From Candidatus Rifleibacterium amylolyticum (lineage in GTDB: Bacteria > Muiribacteriota > Ozemobacteria > Ozemobacterales > Ozemobacteraceae): a stretch of DNA of 64,000 bases. Under the pieces are notes generated by a model, which was given only the letters and a program-made list of their open reading frames with translations, was not told the DNA's origin and did no database searches. Each line of letters starts with the position of its first letter. The stretch's first letter is position 1. A program made the translations under genes and the position numbers. Positions 17,832-26,000 of the stretch are shown here, in pieces. Location of the stretch: assembly GCA_009917695.1 (NCBI GenBank), contig JAACJG010000001.1:79219-143218 (forward strand), read 5' to 3'.

Positions 17832-19961
17832 TCAATATGGTGGTGGGGCTGGGGGGGTGACCTTCTGGCAGCATCTGAAAAGCTTGAGCGAGCGGGCGCG
17901 CATCTGGGTGCGACTGCTCGAATGTACTGTTTCTTTTTTGCCGGGATTGGCAGTGTCAATGAGCAATTCCCAGTGGGCCTCGAAGCGCGGCAGATAAAAA
18001 TCAGCATCGCGGGCAGAGGCGTTGAGCATCAGCAGAAAATTATTGTCGTGAAGAGGTATCCCGTTTTCATCGACATCATCGATGCCGGTGCCCGACAGAA
18101 ACATGGTTAACCCACGAGTGTTGGGACTGGTCCAGTCTTCGTCATCCATTTCTCCGCCATCTGGCCTGAACCAGATGATGTCTCTGACGTTGCTGCCACG
18201 TATCTGCCGGCCCTGAAAAAACTTGGTGCGATGCAGTGCCGGATGTTCGCGGCGAATGGCGATAACCTTGCTCGTAAATTCCAGCATCTGCCGGCACTCT
18301 TCGCTGAGATTCCAGTTCAGCCAGCTGATCTCGTTGTCCTGACAATAGGCATTGTTGTTGCCCTGCTGCGTGCGACCAATCTCGTCGCCTCCGCAAAGCA
18401 TCGGAGTTCCCTGTGAGAACAACAGCGTGGCGATGAAATTGCGCATCTGCTGCTGTCGAAGCTTTTTGATATAGGGGTTGGTTGTTTCACCTTCGTGACC
18501 ATAGTTGTAGGACCGGTTGTCATTATGCCCGTCACGGTTGTCTTCGAGGTTGTTATGGTTATGCTTGTCGTTGTAAGAAACCATGTCTTTGAGTGTGAAT
18601 CCGTCGTGTGCAGTGATAAAGTTAATGCTCATGTACGGCCTGCGTCCGTCGTTTTCATAAAGGTCGCTGCTGCCAGTCAAACGGTAGCCGACTTCGCCGG
18701 CGTAACCACCATCACCTTTCCAGAACGAGCGCATTACATCACGGTATTTGGCGTTCCATTCTGCCCATAGCACCGGGAAGTTGCCAACCTGATAACCGCC
18801 CTCGCCGACATCCCATGGTTCTGCTATCAGCTTGACCTGGCTGATGACGGGGTCCTGATGGATAATGGTAAAGAAACTGGAAAGCTGGTTCCAGTAGTGC
18901 ATTTCGCGGGCAAGGGTCGAGCACAGGTCAAACCGGAAACCGTCGATATGCATTTCGGTGACCCAGTAACGCAGTGAGTCCATTATCAACTGTAAAGTCT
19001 GGGGATGAACGACGTTTATTGTGTTACCTGTGCCGGTGTAATCCTTATAATAACGCGGGTTGTCCTTGACCAGGCGATAATAGGTGGGGTTGTCGATGCC
19101 CTTGAAGCTCATGGTCGGGCCGTTGTGATTGCCTTCGCAGGTGTGGTTGTAGACAACGTCAATAATGACTTCGAGGCCGGCCTGGTGGAGTTTTTTGACC
19201 ATCTGTTTGAATTCGCGCACTGGCCCACCCGGACTCTTGTCTGAGCTGTAGCGAATTTCGGGCGCAAAAAATGACAGAGTGCTGTATCCCCAGTAGTTTT
19301 TCAATTTTTTTTCATACAGGAAAGGGTCGTCGATGTGTTGATGAACCGGCAACAATTCGATGGTGGTTATGCCGAGGCGCTGCAGATATTTGATTATCGG
19401 TTCAGATGCCATGCCGGCATAGGTACCGCGCAAATCTGGCGGAACCTCGGGATGCAGCATGCTCATTCCTTTTACATGCGCTTCGTAGATAATCGAGCGA
19501 TGGAATGGGTGGCGTGGTGGTCGATCGTTTTCCCAGTCGAAGGCGGGGTCTATGACTATGCCCAGAGGTGTTCCAGACGCATAGTCAAGACTTACTTCAA
19601 GATCTTTTTGCGGGCTGTGCAGATTATAGGCGAACAGGCCTTTTTCGTGGTTTTCGACTCCACTTAGTGCTTTGGCGTAAGGATCGAGTAAAAGCACTCG
19701 AGGATTGAAGCGCAGTCCGAGTTCTGGACGATATTGTCCATGAACGCGATAGCCGTAATGCTGGTCTGGTCTTATACCCTCTATATAGATGTGCCAGACA
19801 AAGGCGGTGCGGTGCCTCATCGATAGGCGAGTTTCGTTGAAATCCTGATCGAACAGGCAAAGTTCTACGCCCTCAGCATTTTCCGAATACAGGGCGAAGT
19901 TGACTCCGCTACCATCCCAGGTTGATCCTAGAGGATAGGGATTTCCAGGTTTAACGTGCAT
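17832..19961 (-). CDS. glgX: glycogen debranching enzyme GlgX (isoamylase type)
   Basis: The predicted protein has 709 residues, the usual GlgX length. An N-terminal CBM48-like domain ([20 protein letters not shown]) is followed by a GH13 barrel. Conserved regions are [24 protein letters not shown] with the nucleophile Asp, [19 protein letters not shown] with the acid/base Glu, and [18 protein letters not shown] with the third carboxylate. It hydrolyses alpha-1,6 branches of phosphorylase-limit glycogen. The C-terminus ends in a short proline-rich tail (TPPAPPPY) beyond the usual end. The start has GGAG seven bases upstream and is 3 bp after the MBL-fold gene, so the two are co-transcribed. 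Confidence 0.9.
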   Translation of the reverse strand: MHVKPGNPYPLGSTWDGSGVNFALYSENAEGVELCLFDQDFNETRLSMRHRTAFVWHIYIEGIRPDQHYGYRVHGQYRPELGLRFNPRVLLLDPYAKALSGVENHEKGLFAYNLHSPQKDLEVSLDYASGTPLGIVIDPAFDWENDRPPRHPFHRSIIYEAHVKGMSMLHPEVPPDLRGTYAGMASEPIIKYLQRLGITTIELLPVHQHIDDPFLYEKKLKNYWGYSTLSFFAPEIRYSSDKSPGGPVREFKQMVKKLHQAGLEVIIDVVYNHTCEGNHNGPTMSFKGIDNPTYYRLVKDNPRYYKDYTGTGNTINVVHPQTLQLIMDSLRYWVTEMHIDGFRFDLCSTLAREMHYWNQLSSFFTIIHQDPVISQVKLIAEPWDVGEGGYQVGNFPVLWAEWNAKYRDVMRSFWKGDGGYAGEVGYRLTGSSDLYENDGRRPYMSINFITAHDGFTLKDMVSYNDKHNHNNLEDNRDGHNDNRSYNYGHEGETTNPYIKKLRQQQMRNFIATLLFSQGTPMLCGGDEIGRTQQGNNNAYCQDNEISWLNWNLSEECRQMLEFTSKVIAIRREHPALHRTKFFQGRQIRGSNVRDIIWFRPDGGEMDDEDWTSPNTRGLTMFLSGTGIDDVDENGIPLHDNNFLLMLNASARDADFYLPRFEAHWELLIDTANPGKKETVHSSSRTQMRARSLKLFRCCQKVTPPAPPPY

Positions 19962-19964
19962 TGA

Positions 19965-20810
19965 CTACTCCAGTTCTATCTGCATACCTTCGTAAACTGC
20001 AAAAACTTCCAGTCTGGATGAGCGTGCTGCGGCTTTTTTCTGTAGTTCATCGACGATCTTGTCTATTTCGGCATCTGTACGGTCAGGGTCGTGATGAAAC
20101 AGCCCGAGTTTTTTTACATTGGCTTCTATGGCGAGATTGAGTGCCTCGTCAAAGGTAGAATGCCCCCATGTTTTTGTTTTGACAATGTCTTCATCAGTGT
20201 ATTGGGCATCATGAAAAAGCAGGTCGGCATCGCGCGAAAACTCTATGTAGTCCTGGGGCAGGAGCCCACCGGGATGCTGATAGCCGAGCTCGTTGTCGGT
20301 TAAAAAAACGAAACGACGGTTGTCTTCGCTAAATTTAAAGCCGTAACCACCGTTGGGGTGGCTGAGATTGATCGCTTCTACTTTAAGGTGGACACATCGT
20401 TCACAACCTGGCCCCTTGCAGTCGAAATTGAATTTCGCCTTGAGCTGATCGAAATTTACCGGAAAATACGGAGCTTCAAGCTGTCGTGCCAGAGACTGAG
20501 CCATATAATTACGTGCTGACTGTATGCCACATACGTTGATTTTATACTTGCTGAAATACGCTGGAATGAAAAACGGAAACCCCATCAGATGATCCCAGTG
20601 TGAGTGGGTAAGAATCAGGCATAGCTCATGCGAATCATCACTCTGCATAAGTTTTTTGCCGAGTAAACGCAGGCCTGACCCGGCATCTACGATCGTCGGG
20701 AAGCCCTCTTTGTTTCGGATTTCAAGACAGGTCGTGTTGCCACCATATTTGAGAGTGTGATAACCAGGTGTCGGCAAGGTTCCACGGCAGCCCCAGACGG
20801 TGATTTTCAT
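19965..20810 (-). CDS. MBL-fold metallo-hydrolase
   Basis: The predicted protein has 281 residues, begins MKITVWGCRGTLPTPG, and has the metallo-beta-lactamase metal-binding motif HSHWDH at about residue 70. Later ligands appear as H in NLSHPNGG, D in FLTDNELGY or LFHDAQY, and H in GHSTFDEAL. The overall pattern is the PhnP/RNase Z-like branch of MBL phosphodiesterases. An additional cysteine set, CKGPGCERC, near residue 135 may bind a structural zinc. The substrate is not determinable. Strong SD sequences (GAGG and AAGGA) precede the ATG, and glgX follows after 3 bp. Confidence 0.75.
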   Translation of the reverse strand: MKITVWGCRGTLPTPGYHTLKYGGNTTCLEIRNKEGFPTIVDAGSGLRLLGKKLMQSDDSHELCLILTHSHWDHLMGFPFFIPAYFSKYKINVCGIQSARNYMAQSLARQLEAPYFPVNFDQLKAKFNFDCKGPGCERCVHLKVEAINLSHPNGGYGFKFSEDNRRFVFLTDNELGYQHPGGLLPQDYIEFSRDADLLFHDAQYTDEDIVKTKTWGHSTFDEALNLAIEANVKKLGLFHHDPDRTDAEIDKIVDELQKKAAARSSRLEVFAVYEGMQIELE

Positions 20811-20913
20811 AATCCTTCCTCACGCATGCAATATTGGACGCCAGCCTTTATGTGTGACTGTTCAGCGACAGTATAAGCCAGCCTGATAATTTTGCCAATA
20901 TTTTTGCGGCAGC

Positions 20914-21192
20914 TCAAGAACGGCTTAGTATTTCGATGAGATGGTAGCCGAACTGGGTCTGAACCGGGCCATAGACTTCGCCGACGTTGCCCGAGAATAC
21001 AACTTTGTCGAATTCTTTTACCATCATTCCGGGCTGGAATTCGCCGAGGTCGCCACCTTTTTTACCAGAGGGGCATTTTGAGTGCATTTCTGCGACCATG
21101 CCGAAGTCTTCACCTTTATTGATGCGCTCAAGCAGGTCGAGGCATTCTTTTTTTGTCGATACGAGAATGTGTCTTGCGCGTGCAGTAGTCAT
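20914..21192 (-). CDS. ppiC: parvulin-type peptidyl-prolyl isomerase PpiC
   Basis: From this start the protein has 92 residues, essentially the size of E. coli PpiC. The alignment is clear by eye: [45 protein letters not shown] and [10 protein letters not shown]. It is a single-domain cytoplasmic parvulin accelerating cis-trans isomerisation of prolyl bonds. A longer frame starts at 21225, but the ATG at 21192 has AGGA seven bases upstream and matches the family N-terminus. It lies 20 bp downstream of the methyltransferase gene. Confidence 0.9.
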   Translation of the reverse strand: MTTARARHILVSTKKECLDLLERINKGEDFGMVAEMHSKCPSGKKGGDLGEFQPGMMVKEFDKVVFSGNVGEVYGPVQTQFGYHLIEILSRS

Positions 21193-21212
21193 TATTTGTC
21201 CTTTCGGTTCGT

Positions 21213-21989
21213 TTACTTCTGGCATATTGCCATGATATTTTCACTTGTTGTTTCGTCGAATTCGCAGCCGGCAGCTGCGAAAAAACTGATTTCCTTGAAG
21301 CCGGCAGCTTTGAGCATGGCATGCAGTTCGTCGCTGTCATAAAGCTGCATCTGCCAGTCGTCGATGATTTCCTGTGGCGCGTGAACTCCGTCCTGCCAGC
21401 GGGTAATCGATTCTATCCGCAGCTGCTGTTCAGATCTGAGTAAAGTGCATTTGCGCGAGTGCTGCACCAGTAGACCATCTATGATTGCTTCGCGCCGCAT
21501 TCGACGGTACTGCGCCAGGCCTTTGCCCTGCATTGACCTGAAGTTAAGTATGTCGGTCACGAATATTCCATCTGGATTCAGGTGCTTTATTGCGTTCTCA
21601 AAAAACGCACGGCATTCGTCCTGGGTCAAATGCCCGATGGCATTGAAAATGCAGATGGCGGCATCGTGATTTCCGAGATCGGCACTGCGCATGTCGGCTT
21701 CAATGAATTTGATTTTTAGACCCTTTGCCTTTTTGCGGGCAATTTTGAGCATTTCGGGGTTAAGGTCGGCAGCGGTAACCCGGTAGCCGGCGTGCGCCAG
21801 ACCGACGGCCTGAGCGCCAGTGCCACAGGCGAAATCGACCACGCTCTCGACATTGTTGATGTCGAAAAGCTCGTCAAGAAAGAGGTTCAGCTCTTCTGAC
21901 TCTTCATGCCCGGCCAGTTCGAAATAATCGTAGAATCTGGCGTAAGCAGCGTAGTCAGGCTGTCTGAGGCGGCCACTAACGGCTGGCAT
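21213..21989 (-). CDS. class I SAM-dependent methyltransferase
   Basis: The protein has 258 residues from this start. The SAM-binding motif [17 protein letters not shown], followed by the acidic residue at the end of beta 2 ([11 protein letters not shown]) and IEADMRS, is intact. [19 protein letters not shown] marks the later beta strand. The methyl acceptor is unknown; similarity is to small-molecule methyltransferases of the Methyltransf_25 type. The ATG overlaps the stop of the preceding esterase gene (TGATG), which indicates translational coupling. A longer frame to 22034 is less likely. Confidence 0.8.
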   Translation of the reverse strand: MPAVSGRLRQPDYAAYARFYDYFELAGHEESEELNLFLDELFDINNVESVVDFACGTGAQAVGLAHAGYRVTAADLNPEMLKIARKKAKGLKIKFIEADMRSADLGNHDAAICIFNAIGHLTQDECRAFFENAIKHLNPDGIFVTDILNFRSMQGKGLAQYRRMRREAIIDGLLVQHSRKCTLLRSEQQLRIESITRWQDGVHAPQEIIDDWQMQLYDSDELHAMLKAAGFKEISFFAAAGCEFDETTSENIMAICQK

Positions 21990-22717
21990 CAGAGTACGTG
22001 CGGCAGGAAATAGGGCAGCATCACTTTCCACCATGGCCAGTCATGGTTGACATCGTGTCCCCAGAGGTCGACCCAGGCAGGAATCTGCTTCTGTTCGAAA
22101 ATCTGCTTCATGCGCTTAGCGTCTTCGGGATATTCCCAGGCGCCCTGGCCTGAGCAGATGATGATTTTTGCCTGGCGGATCTGGTCGATGAACCAGCCAT
22201 CATTGAGGTTGGGCAGGTAGTCCATGGGCGAATTGAAATACACGTTCTGGTCGTAATAGTCGCCGACGACTTCTTTGAGCGAATAAATGCCGGCAAGTGC
22301 GATGCAGGCATCGAATACATCTGGATGTCGCAGCAGAAAGTTAACAGAGTGATAGGCGCCAAGGCTGTTGCCGGTAAGTGCGATCCTGATGTTGCTCTGA
22401 CAGTGATTGCGGATAAAGGGTGCGACTTCGTTGACTATGTAGCTGTCGTAGGCTTCGTGGCGCCAGACGTTGTCGCCGATATGCCCGTCACGGCGCAGAA
22501 TCGACTGGTTGTCGAGACTGTCGACGCAGAAAATCTTGACGCGGCCGGCGTCGATATGGTCGCGGATGGTGTCGAGCATGCCGAAATCTTCGAATTCATG
22601 AAAGCTGCCGCCGGCGCACGGAAATACGAGCAGCGGTTTGCCATAATGACCAAAAACCCGCAACTGCATGTCGTGGCCGACACTGGGGCTGTACCAGCGG
22701 TGATATTCGTTGTGCAT
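21989..22717 (-). CDS. esterase-family alpha/beta hydrolase
   Basis: The predicted protein has 242 residues, no signal peptide, and resembles the putative esterase D/antigen 85 family. It has a nucleophile elbow GNSLGAY (Ser about residue 116), an oxyanion region FPCAGGSFHEFEDFGM and a C-terminal His in WGHDVNHDWPWW. A catalytic Asp is probable around ICSGQGAWEYPEDAK. These enzymes hydrolyse short esters or S-formylglutathione; the substrate is not resolved here. It is the first gene of the long minus-strand run ending at dcd and is coupled to the methyltransferase by a 1-bp overlap. Confidence 0.75.
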   Translation of the reverse strand: MHNEYHRWYSPSVGHDMQLRVFGHYGKPLLVFPCAGGSFHEFEDFGMLDTIRDHIDAGRVKIFCVDSLDNQSILRRDGHIGDNVWRHEAYDSYIVNEVAPFIRNHCQSNIRIALTGNSLGAYHSVNFLLRHPDVFDACIALAGIYSLKEVVGDYYDQNVYFNSPMDYLPNLNDGWFIDQIRQAKIIICSGQGAWEYPEDAKRMKQIFEQKQIPAWVDLWGHDVNHDWPWWKVMLPYFLPHVL

Positions 22718-22808
22718 CTGTAACTCCTCAGGTGTGTGTTATGTCGGCAGCGCCGCACCAAGGATTATAACAGATTTTGGTCATATTGCCAAAAGCAGTT
22801 TTGCTGGT

Positions 22809-22837
22809 TTGCATGGATCTGGTGGCTGGAGTATAAT
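22809..22837 (+). promoter_or_regulatory. probable promoter of the small secreted protein gene
   Basis: TTGCAT (22809-22814) and a perfect TATAAT (22832-22837) are spaced 17 bp apart, 28 bp before the ATG at 22866. The -35 box is only partly consensus. Confidence 0.45.
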
Positions 22838-22865
22838 CTGAACATCGATGATGCAGGAGGGAAGC

Positions 22866-23372
22866 ATGCTGATAAGATTTTTGATTTTGCTCGCAGTTAT
22901 GATGGTCGCGCCGGCTTTTGCCAGTCAGGAACTTTATGTTCCGCCACGCTCACTCGAAATATCAATGAATTATGATGGCATGAAGGGTGACAGCCATGTA
23001 TTTTCGGTCGAAATAAAATCTTTGCTTGGCTCGCTGCAGAATATCAGCTTGTCCTATGAAGCTTCCGAAGGCGTTCTCTGTGACTCGTCGCCGGCTGATC
23101 TTGAGTCGCTGGGTGAAGGAGAAACCAGAAAATACGCTTTCAGCTGCAAGCTTACGAAGAAACTTCTCGAAGATCCGAATACCTGGGTCAGGTTTCGCGT
23201 CGAGTATCTGCCAGATTACGCAGCGATTAAAAGCCTTATCGCCAGCGACCAGAAAACATATCCCGACGAAAATCTGCGCAATCAGCTGCTCGAAATTATC
23301 GACCAGAACATCGACGCCGGCGCCCGCGCCACCGACGCCGTCAGACACTTCTTCAAAAAAACCGAAGAGTAG
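22866..23372 (+). CDS. small secreted protein of unknown function
   Basis: The protein has 168 residues with a signal peptide (MLIRFLILLAVMMVAPAFAS). The mature part is a beta-rich domain of about 110 residues (LEISMNYDGMKGDSHVFSVE ... YAFSCKLTKKLL) followed by a helical C-terminus (NQLLEIIDQNIDAGARATDA). I recognise no family. The ATG has GGAGG six bases upstream and the gene has its own promoter. It stands alone between divergent and convergent minus-strand genes. Confidence 0.65.
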   Translation: MLIRFLILLAVMMVAPAFASQELYVPPRSLEISMNYDGMKGDSHVFSVEIKSLLGSLQNISLSYEASEGVLCDSSPADLESLGEGETRKYAFSCKLTKKLLEDPNTWVRFRVEYLPDYAAIKSLIASDQKTYPDENLRNQLLEIIDQNIDAGARATDAVRHFFKKTEE

Positions 23373-23374
23373 CC

Positions 23375-23541
23375 TTTTGTCACATTCGCATACAGACTAA
23401 AAACTGTCATTGCGAGGAGCTTAGCGACGAAGCAATCCTTCTGACAGTGAGATTGCTTCCTGCTTCGGCTATGCCTCGCAGTCGCAATGACCGATAACAC
23501 CAGGCTCACAGTTAACAAAGCAGTAGTTTTTTGTCACATTC
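23375..23541. repeat. interspersed stem-loop element flanked by 13-bp direct repeats
   Basis: The segment 23406-23491 is an imperfect inverted repeat. GTCATTGCGA pairs with TCGCAATGAC at the outside, and GAAGCAATC (23429-23437) pairs with GATTGCTTC (23451-23459) inside. It belongs by appearance to the CATTGCGAGGAGC type of palindromic intergenic element seen in many bacteria. An exact 13-bp direct repeat, TTTTGTCACATTC, lies on either side (23375-23387 and 23529-23541), as a target-site duplication would. No coding sequence is seen in this 178-bp spacer. Confidence 0.7.
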
Positions 23542-23550
23542 AACACCAGA

Positions 23551-24225
23551 TTACATCAGCGCGGTGAACTGGTCGCGAAATTTGCCGGCGCCGCCGTTGG
23601 CCGGGTGTCTGACTTTGTAAAATTCGATCTTTAGTTTTTCCAGCTGCAGGGCTGATTTTTCGCCAACTGCCACTATCTTTTCCGGTTCCATGAGATCGAT
23701 CAGACGCTGCAAACATTGCAGGCCGGCTTCGAATTCGCGGTCGACCGGTGTGCGGTTGCTGAGCATGCCTTTGCCGGCGTTATATGGGTGCCAGGGCAGG
23801 GCGTTCCAGATCGCGAAAGTGTATGGATCGATGCCGGCGCTCAAAAGATGCCTCCACACTATGGTCGCGGTTGGCTCTGAAAAGCCGTCTTTGCGCACCT
23901 CTTCACGACTGGTTCGCATCGGGCCGATAGTCGTAAAAATATGCTCGGGCTCGATGCCCTTGTTGCTGAGATGCCCAAGCAGCATGCGTTCTGAAGTCAT
24001 GGCGATACCTGAAAAATGACCGCCCTGATAACCGAGCGCTTCACCGACAAGCAAATAGCGGCAGCGGCCAAGGCGTTCCTGCAGGTAGAATTTAAGATGG
24101 TTGCGCCGAATTTCTGGTGAGTTCGAATAGTCGTCGTGCTGTTCGTCACGCTGCCACCAGGGATTGAAAATATTACCTTCGGGCGCATTGCGCAGTGATT
24201 CGATAAAACTGTCGACGTCTTTCAT
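23551..24225 (-). CDS. uracil-DNA glycosylase superfamily protein
   Basis: The predicted protein has 224 residues. Motif 1 of the UDG superfamily is visible as LLVGEALGYQGGHFSGIAMTSE, and motif 2 as VRHPANGGAGKFRDQ near the C-terminus, with a central WNALPWHPY segment. The canonical catalytic residue of motif 1 is not obvious (EALGYQ rather than the EAPG/DPY types), so substrate range and activity are uncertain. No four-cysteine iron-sulfur ligation pattern is visible, so families 4 and 5 are not favoured. The ATG overlaps the ABC gene stop as ATGA, so it is translationally coupled to the exporter genes. Confidence 0.75.
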   Translation of the reverse strand: MKDVDSFIESLRNAPEGNIFNPWWQRDEQHDDYSNSPEIRRNHLKFYLQERLGRCRYLLVGEALGYQGGHFSGIAMTSERMLLGHLSNKGIEPEHIFTTIGPMRTSREEVRKDGFSEPTATIVWRHLLSAGIDPYTFAIWNALPWHPYNAGKGMLSNRTPVDREFEAGLQCLQRLIDLMEPEKIVAVGEKSALQLEKLKIEFYKVRHPANGGAGKFRDQFTALM

Positions 24226-26000
24226 TCTTTGTCTCCTTCGGCGAACTGTAGTTCGTAAAGCTTCTGGTAGTGCCCTTTTTGCTTGAGCAGTTCTTCATGG
24301 CTGCCCTGCTCGACGAGGCGGCCGTTGTGCAGCACCAGAATGCGGCTGCAATTACGTATTGTCGAAAGTCGATGCGCGATGATCAGGCTGGTGCGGCTGC
24401 TGGTAAGCTGCTGAACCGAGCGCTGGATGATGCTTTCTGTCTCTGAATCGACCGAAGAGGTAGCTTCGTCGAGAATCAGTATCTCAGGGTCGGTTGCCAG
24501 TGCGCGCGAAAAAGCGATGAGCTGACGCTGGCCGGCAGAGATGTTGCTGCCCCGCTCAAAAATCTGAGTTTCGATTCCTTGTGGCAGCTTGTCGATCAGG
24601 ATTTCCATCTGCAGCTCTAAAATGATGCTGTCAAGTTTGTTCTTGTCAAAACTGCCTTCTGCCAGAAAAATATTGTCGAGGATGGTGCCTGAGAAAATAT
24701 TGACATCCTGCTGGATCAGTCCAATGCGGCGACGCAGTGACGATCGCGAGAATTCGCGCAGATCGACGCCGTCGATCAGTATCTGGCCATCCTGATAGTC
24801 ATAAAATCGCTTTAACAAGGCTGCCAGTGTTGTTTTTCCGGCTCCGGTATGGCCGACGACTGCAATTCTTTCGCCTTTTTTAATGGTAAAGCTGAGGTCT
24901 TTGAGCACCTGTTTGTCGCTGTTATAAGAAAAATTGAGATTGCGGAACTCGATTTCATTGTTCAGGCCGGTGAATTCGCGACCACTTTCGAGATCTGGTT
25001 CCGGCGCTTCGTCAAGCAGGCCAAATACCCGCTCAGCCGAAGCCATGGCGCTTTGAAAAACCGAAATCTGCTCGCTGATCTGTCGAACCGGGTCGAAAAA
25101 AGCCTGGGTGTAGGCGATAAAGGTAATGAGCAGCCCTATGCTGATTTCGCCGGTGCTCACCAGCCAGCCGCCATAAGTCGTTACAATGGCGAGAGTGATG
25201 GCACTGAAAATAGTTACAACCGGCGAAAAGAACGAGTTATAAAAGACCGAGGTCAGCTCAGCTTCGCGCAGGCTGGTGTTCATCTCGTCGAATTTGGCTT
25301 CGCGCGCGGCTTCCTGACTGAAAACGTGAATTACGCTCATTCCTGATACGTTCTCGGCCAGCGAAGCATTGAGCATTGCCAGCCTTGCCCGCGCATGCCT
25401 GAACGTGTCGCGCATTTTCCCTTTCAGTATCCAGACAACGTAGTAAAGTAGCGGTGAAGCCAGTAGAGCGGCAAGGCCGAGCTTCCAGTGCAGGGTCAGC
25501 ATCATCAGGCCGATGCCGATGAGCACGCAGATATCGCCGCTGACATTGATCAGCGCAGCCGAAAACAGCTCGGCCATGGTCGCTACATCGTTAGTTATAC
25601 GGGTAACCAGTCGACCTACCGGGGTGCGGTCGAAAAAGCTGATTGGCAGCTTTTGAATATGCGAAAACAGATGGGTTCGCAGCTCATGCAGTATCTGCTG
25701 ACCAGTGTACTGCAGCAGCCAGTTGCGCGCTGCCAGTATCACAAAGAACGAAGCATGCCCGACGGCATAGAGCATAACGTAATGCCAGAGCAGTTCGAAA
25801 TTGCGTATCTTTATGCCAAGATCGACGGCACGGCCAAGCAGCAGCGGCAGTGAAATCTGCACAGCAGTGCCGGCGAGCACCAGCAGCACCGACAAAAGAA
25901 AATGCGGGCGCCAGTTGCGCAGGTAGGGCAGCATGCGCCTTACCAGACCGGTATCCCACATCGGGGCCTTGATGTCGTCTTCGTTAAAATAGTCTTCCAT
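24222..26000 (-). CDS. ABC exporter half-transporter, catalytically canonical subunit (MdlB-like)
   Basis: The predicted protein has 592 residues: a six-TM exporter domain (residues ~35-320) fused to an NBD. Walker A is GHTGAGKTTL, Walker B with the catalytic Glu is ILILDEATSSVD, and the H-loop is IAHRLS. The ABC signature is non-canonical, SNISAGQRQ instead of LSGGQ. In heterodimeric type IV exporters the altered signature faces the partner's defective Walker B, which fits the partner encoded immediately upstream. Substrates of this family range from lipids to drugs; none is indicated. Start and partner stop share one base (TGATG). Confidence 0.9.
   Translation of the reverse strand: MEDYFNEDDIKAPMWDTGLVRRMLPYLRNWRPHFLLSVLLVLAGTAVQISLPLLLGRAVDLGIKIRNFELLWHYVMLYAVGHASFFVILAARNWLLQYTGQQILHELRTHLFSHIQKLPISFFDRTPVGRLVTRITNDVATMAELFSAALINVSGDICVLIGIGLMMLTLHWKLGLAALLASPLLYYVVWILKGKMRDTFRHARARLAMLNASLAENVSGMSVIHVFSQEAAREAKFDEMNTSLREAELTSVFYNSFFSPVVTIFSAITLAIVTTYGGWLVSTGEISIGLLITFIAYTQAFFDPVRQISEQISVFQSAMASAERVFGLLDEAPEPDLESGREFTGLNNEIEFRNLNFSYNSDKQVLKDLSFTIKKGERIAVVGHTGAGKTTLAALLKRFYDYQDGQILIDGVDLREFSRSSLRRRIGLIQQDVNIFSGTILDNIFLAEGSFDKNKLDSIILELQMEILIDKLPQGIETQIFERGSNISAGQRQLIAFSRALATDPEILILDEATSSVDSETESIIQRSVQQLTSSRTSLIIAHRLSTIRNCSRILVLHNGRLVEQGSHEELLKQKGHYQKLYELQFAEGDKE

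Noticed and set aside
17832..17880. Frameshift at the glgX 3' end
   Set aside because: The G-rich run gives a Pro-rich tail, but the family's final strand (MRARSLKLF) is intact before it, so only a short extension is present.
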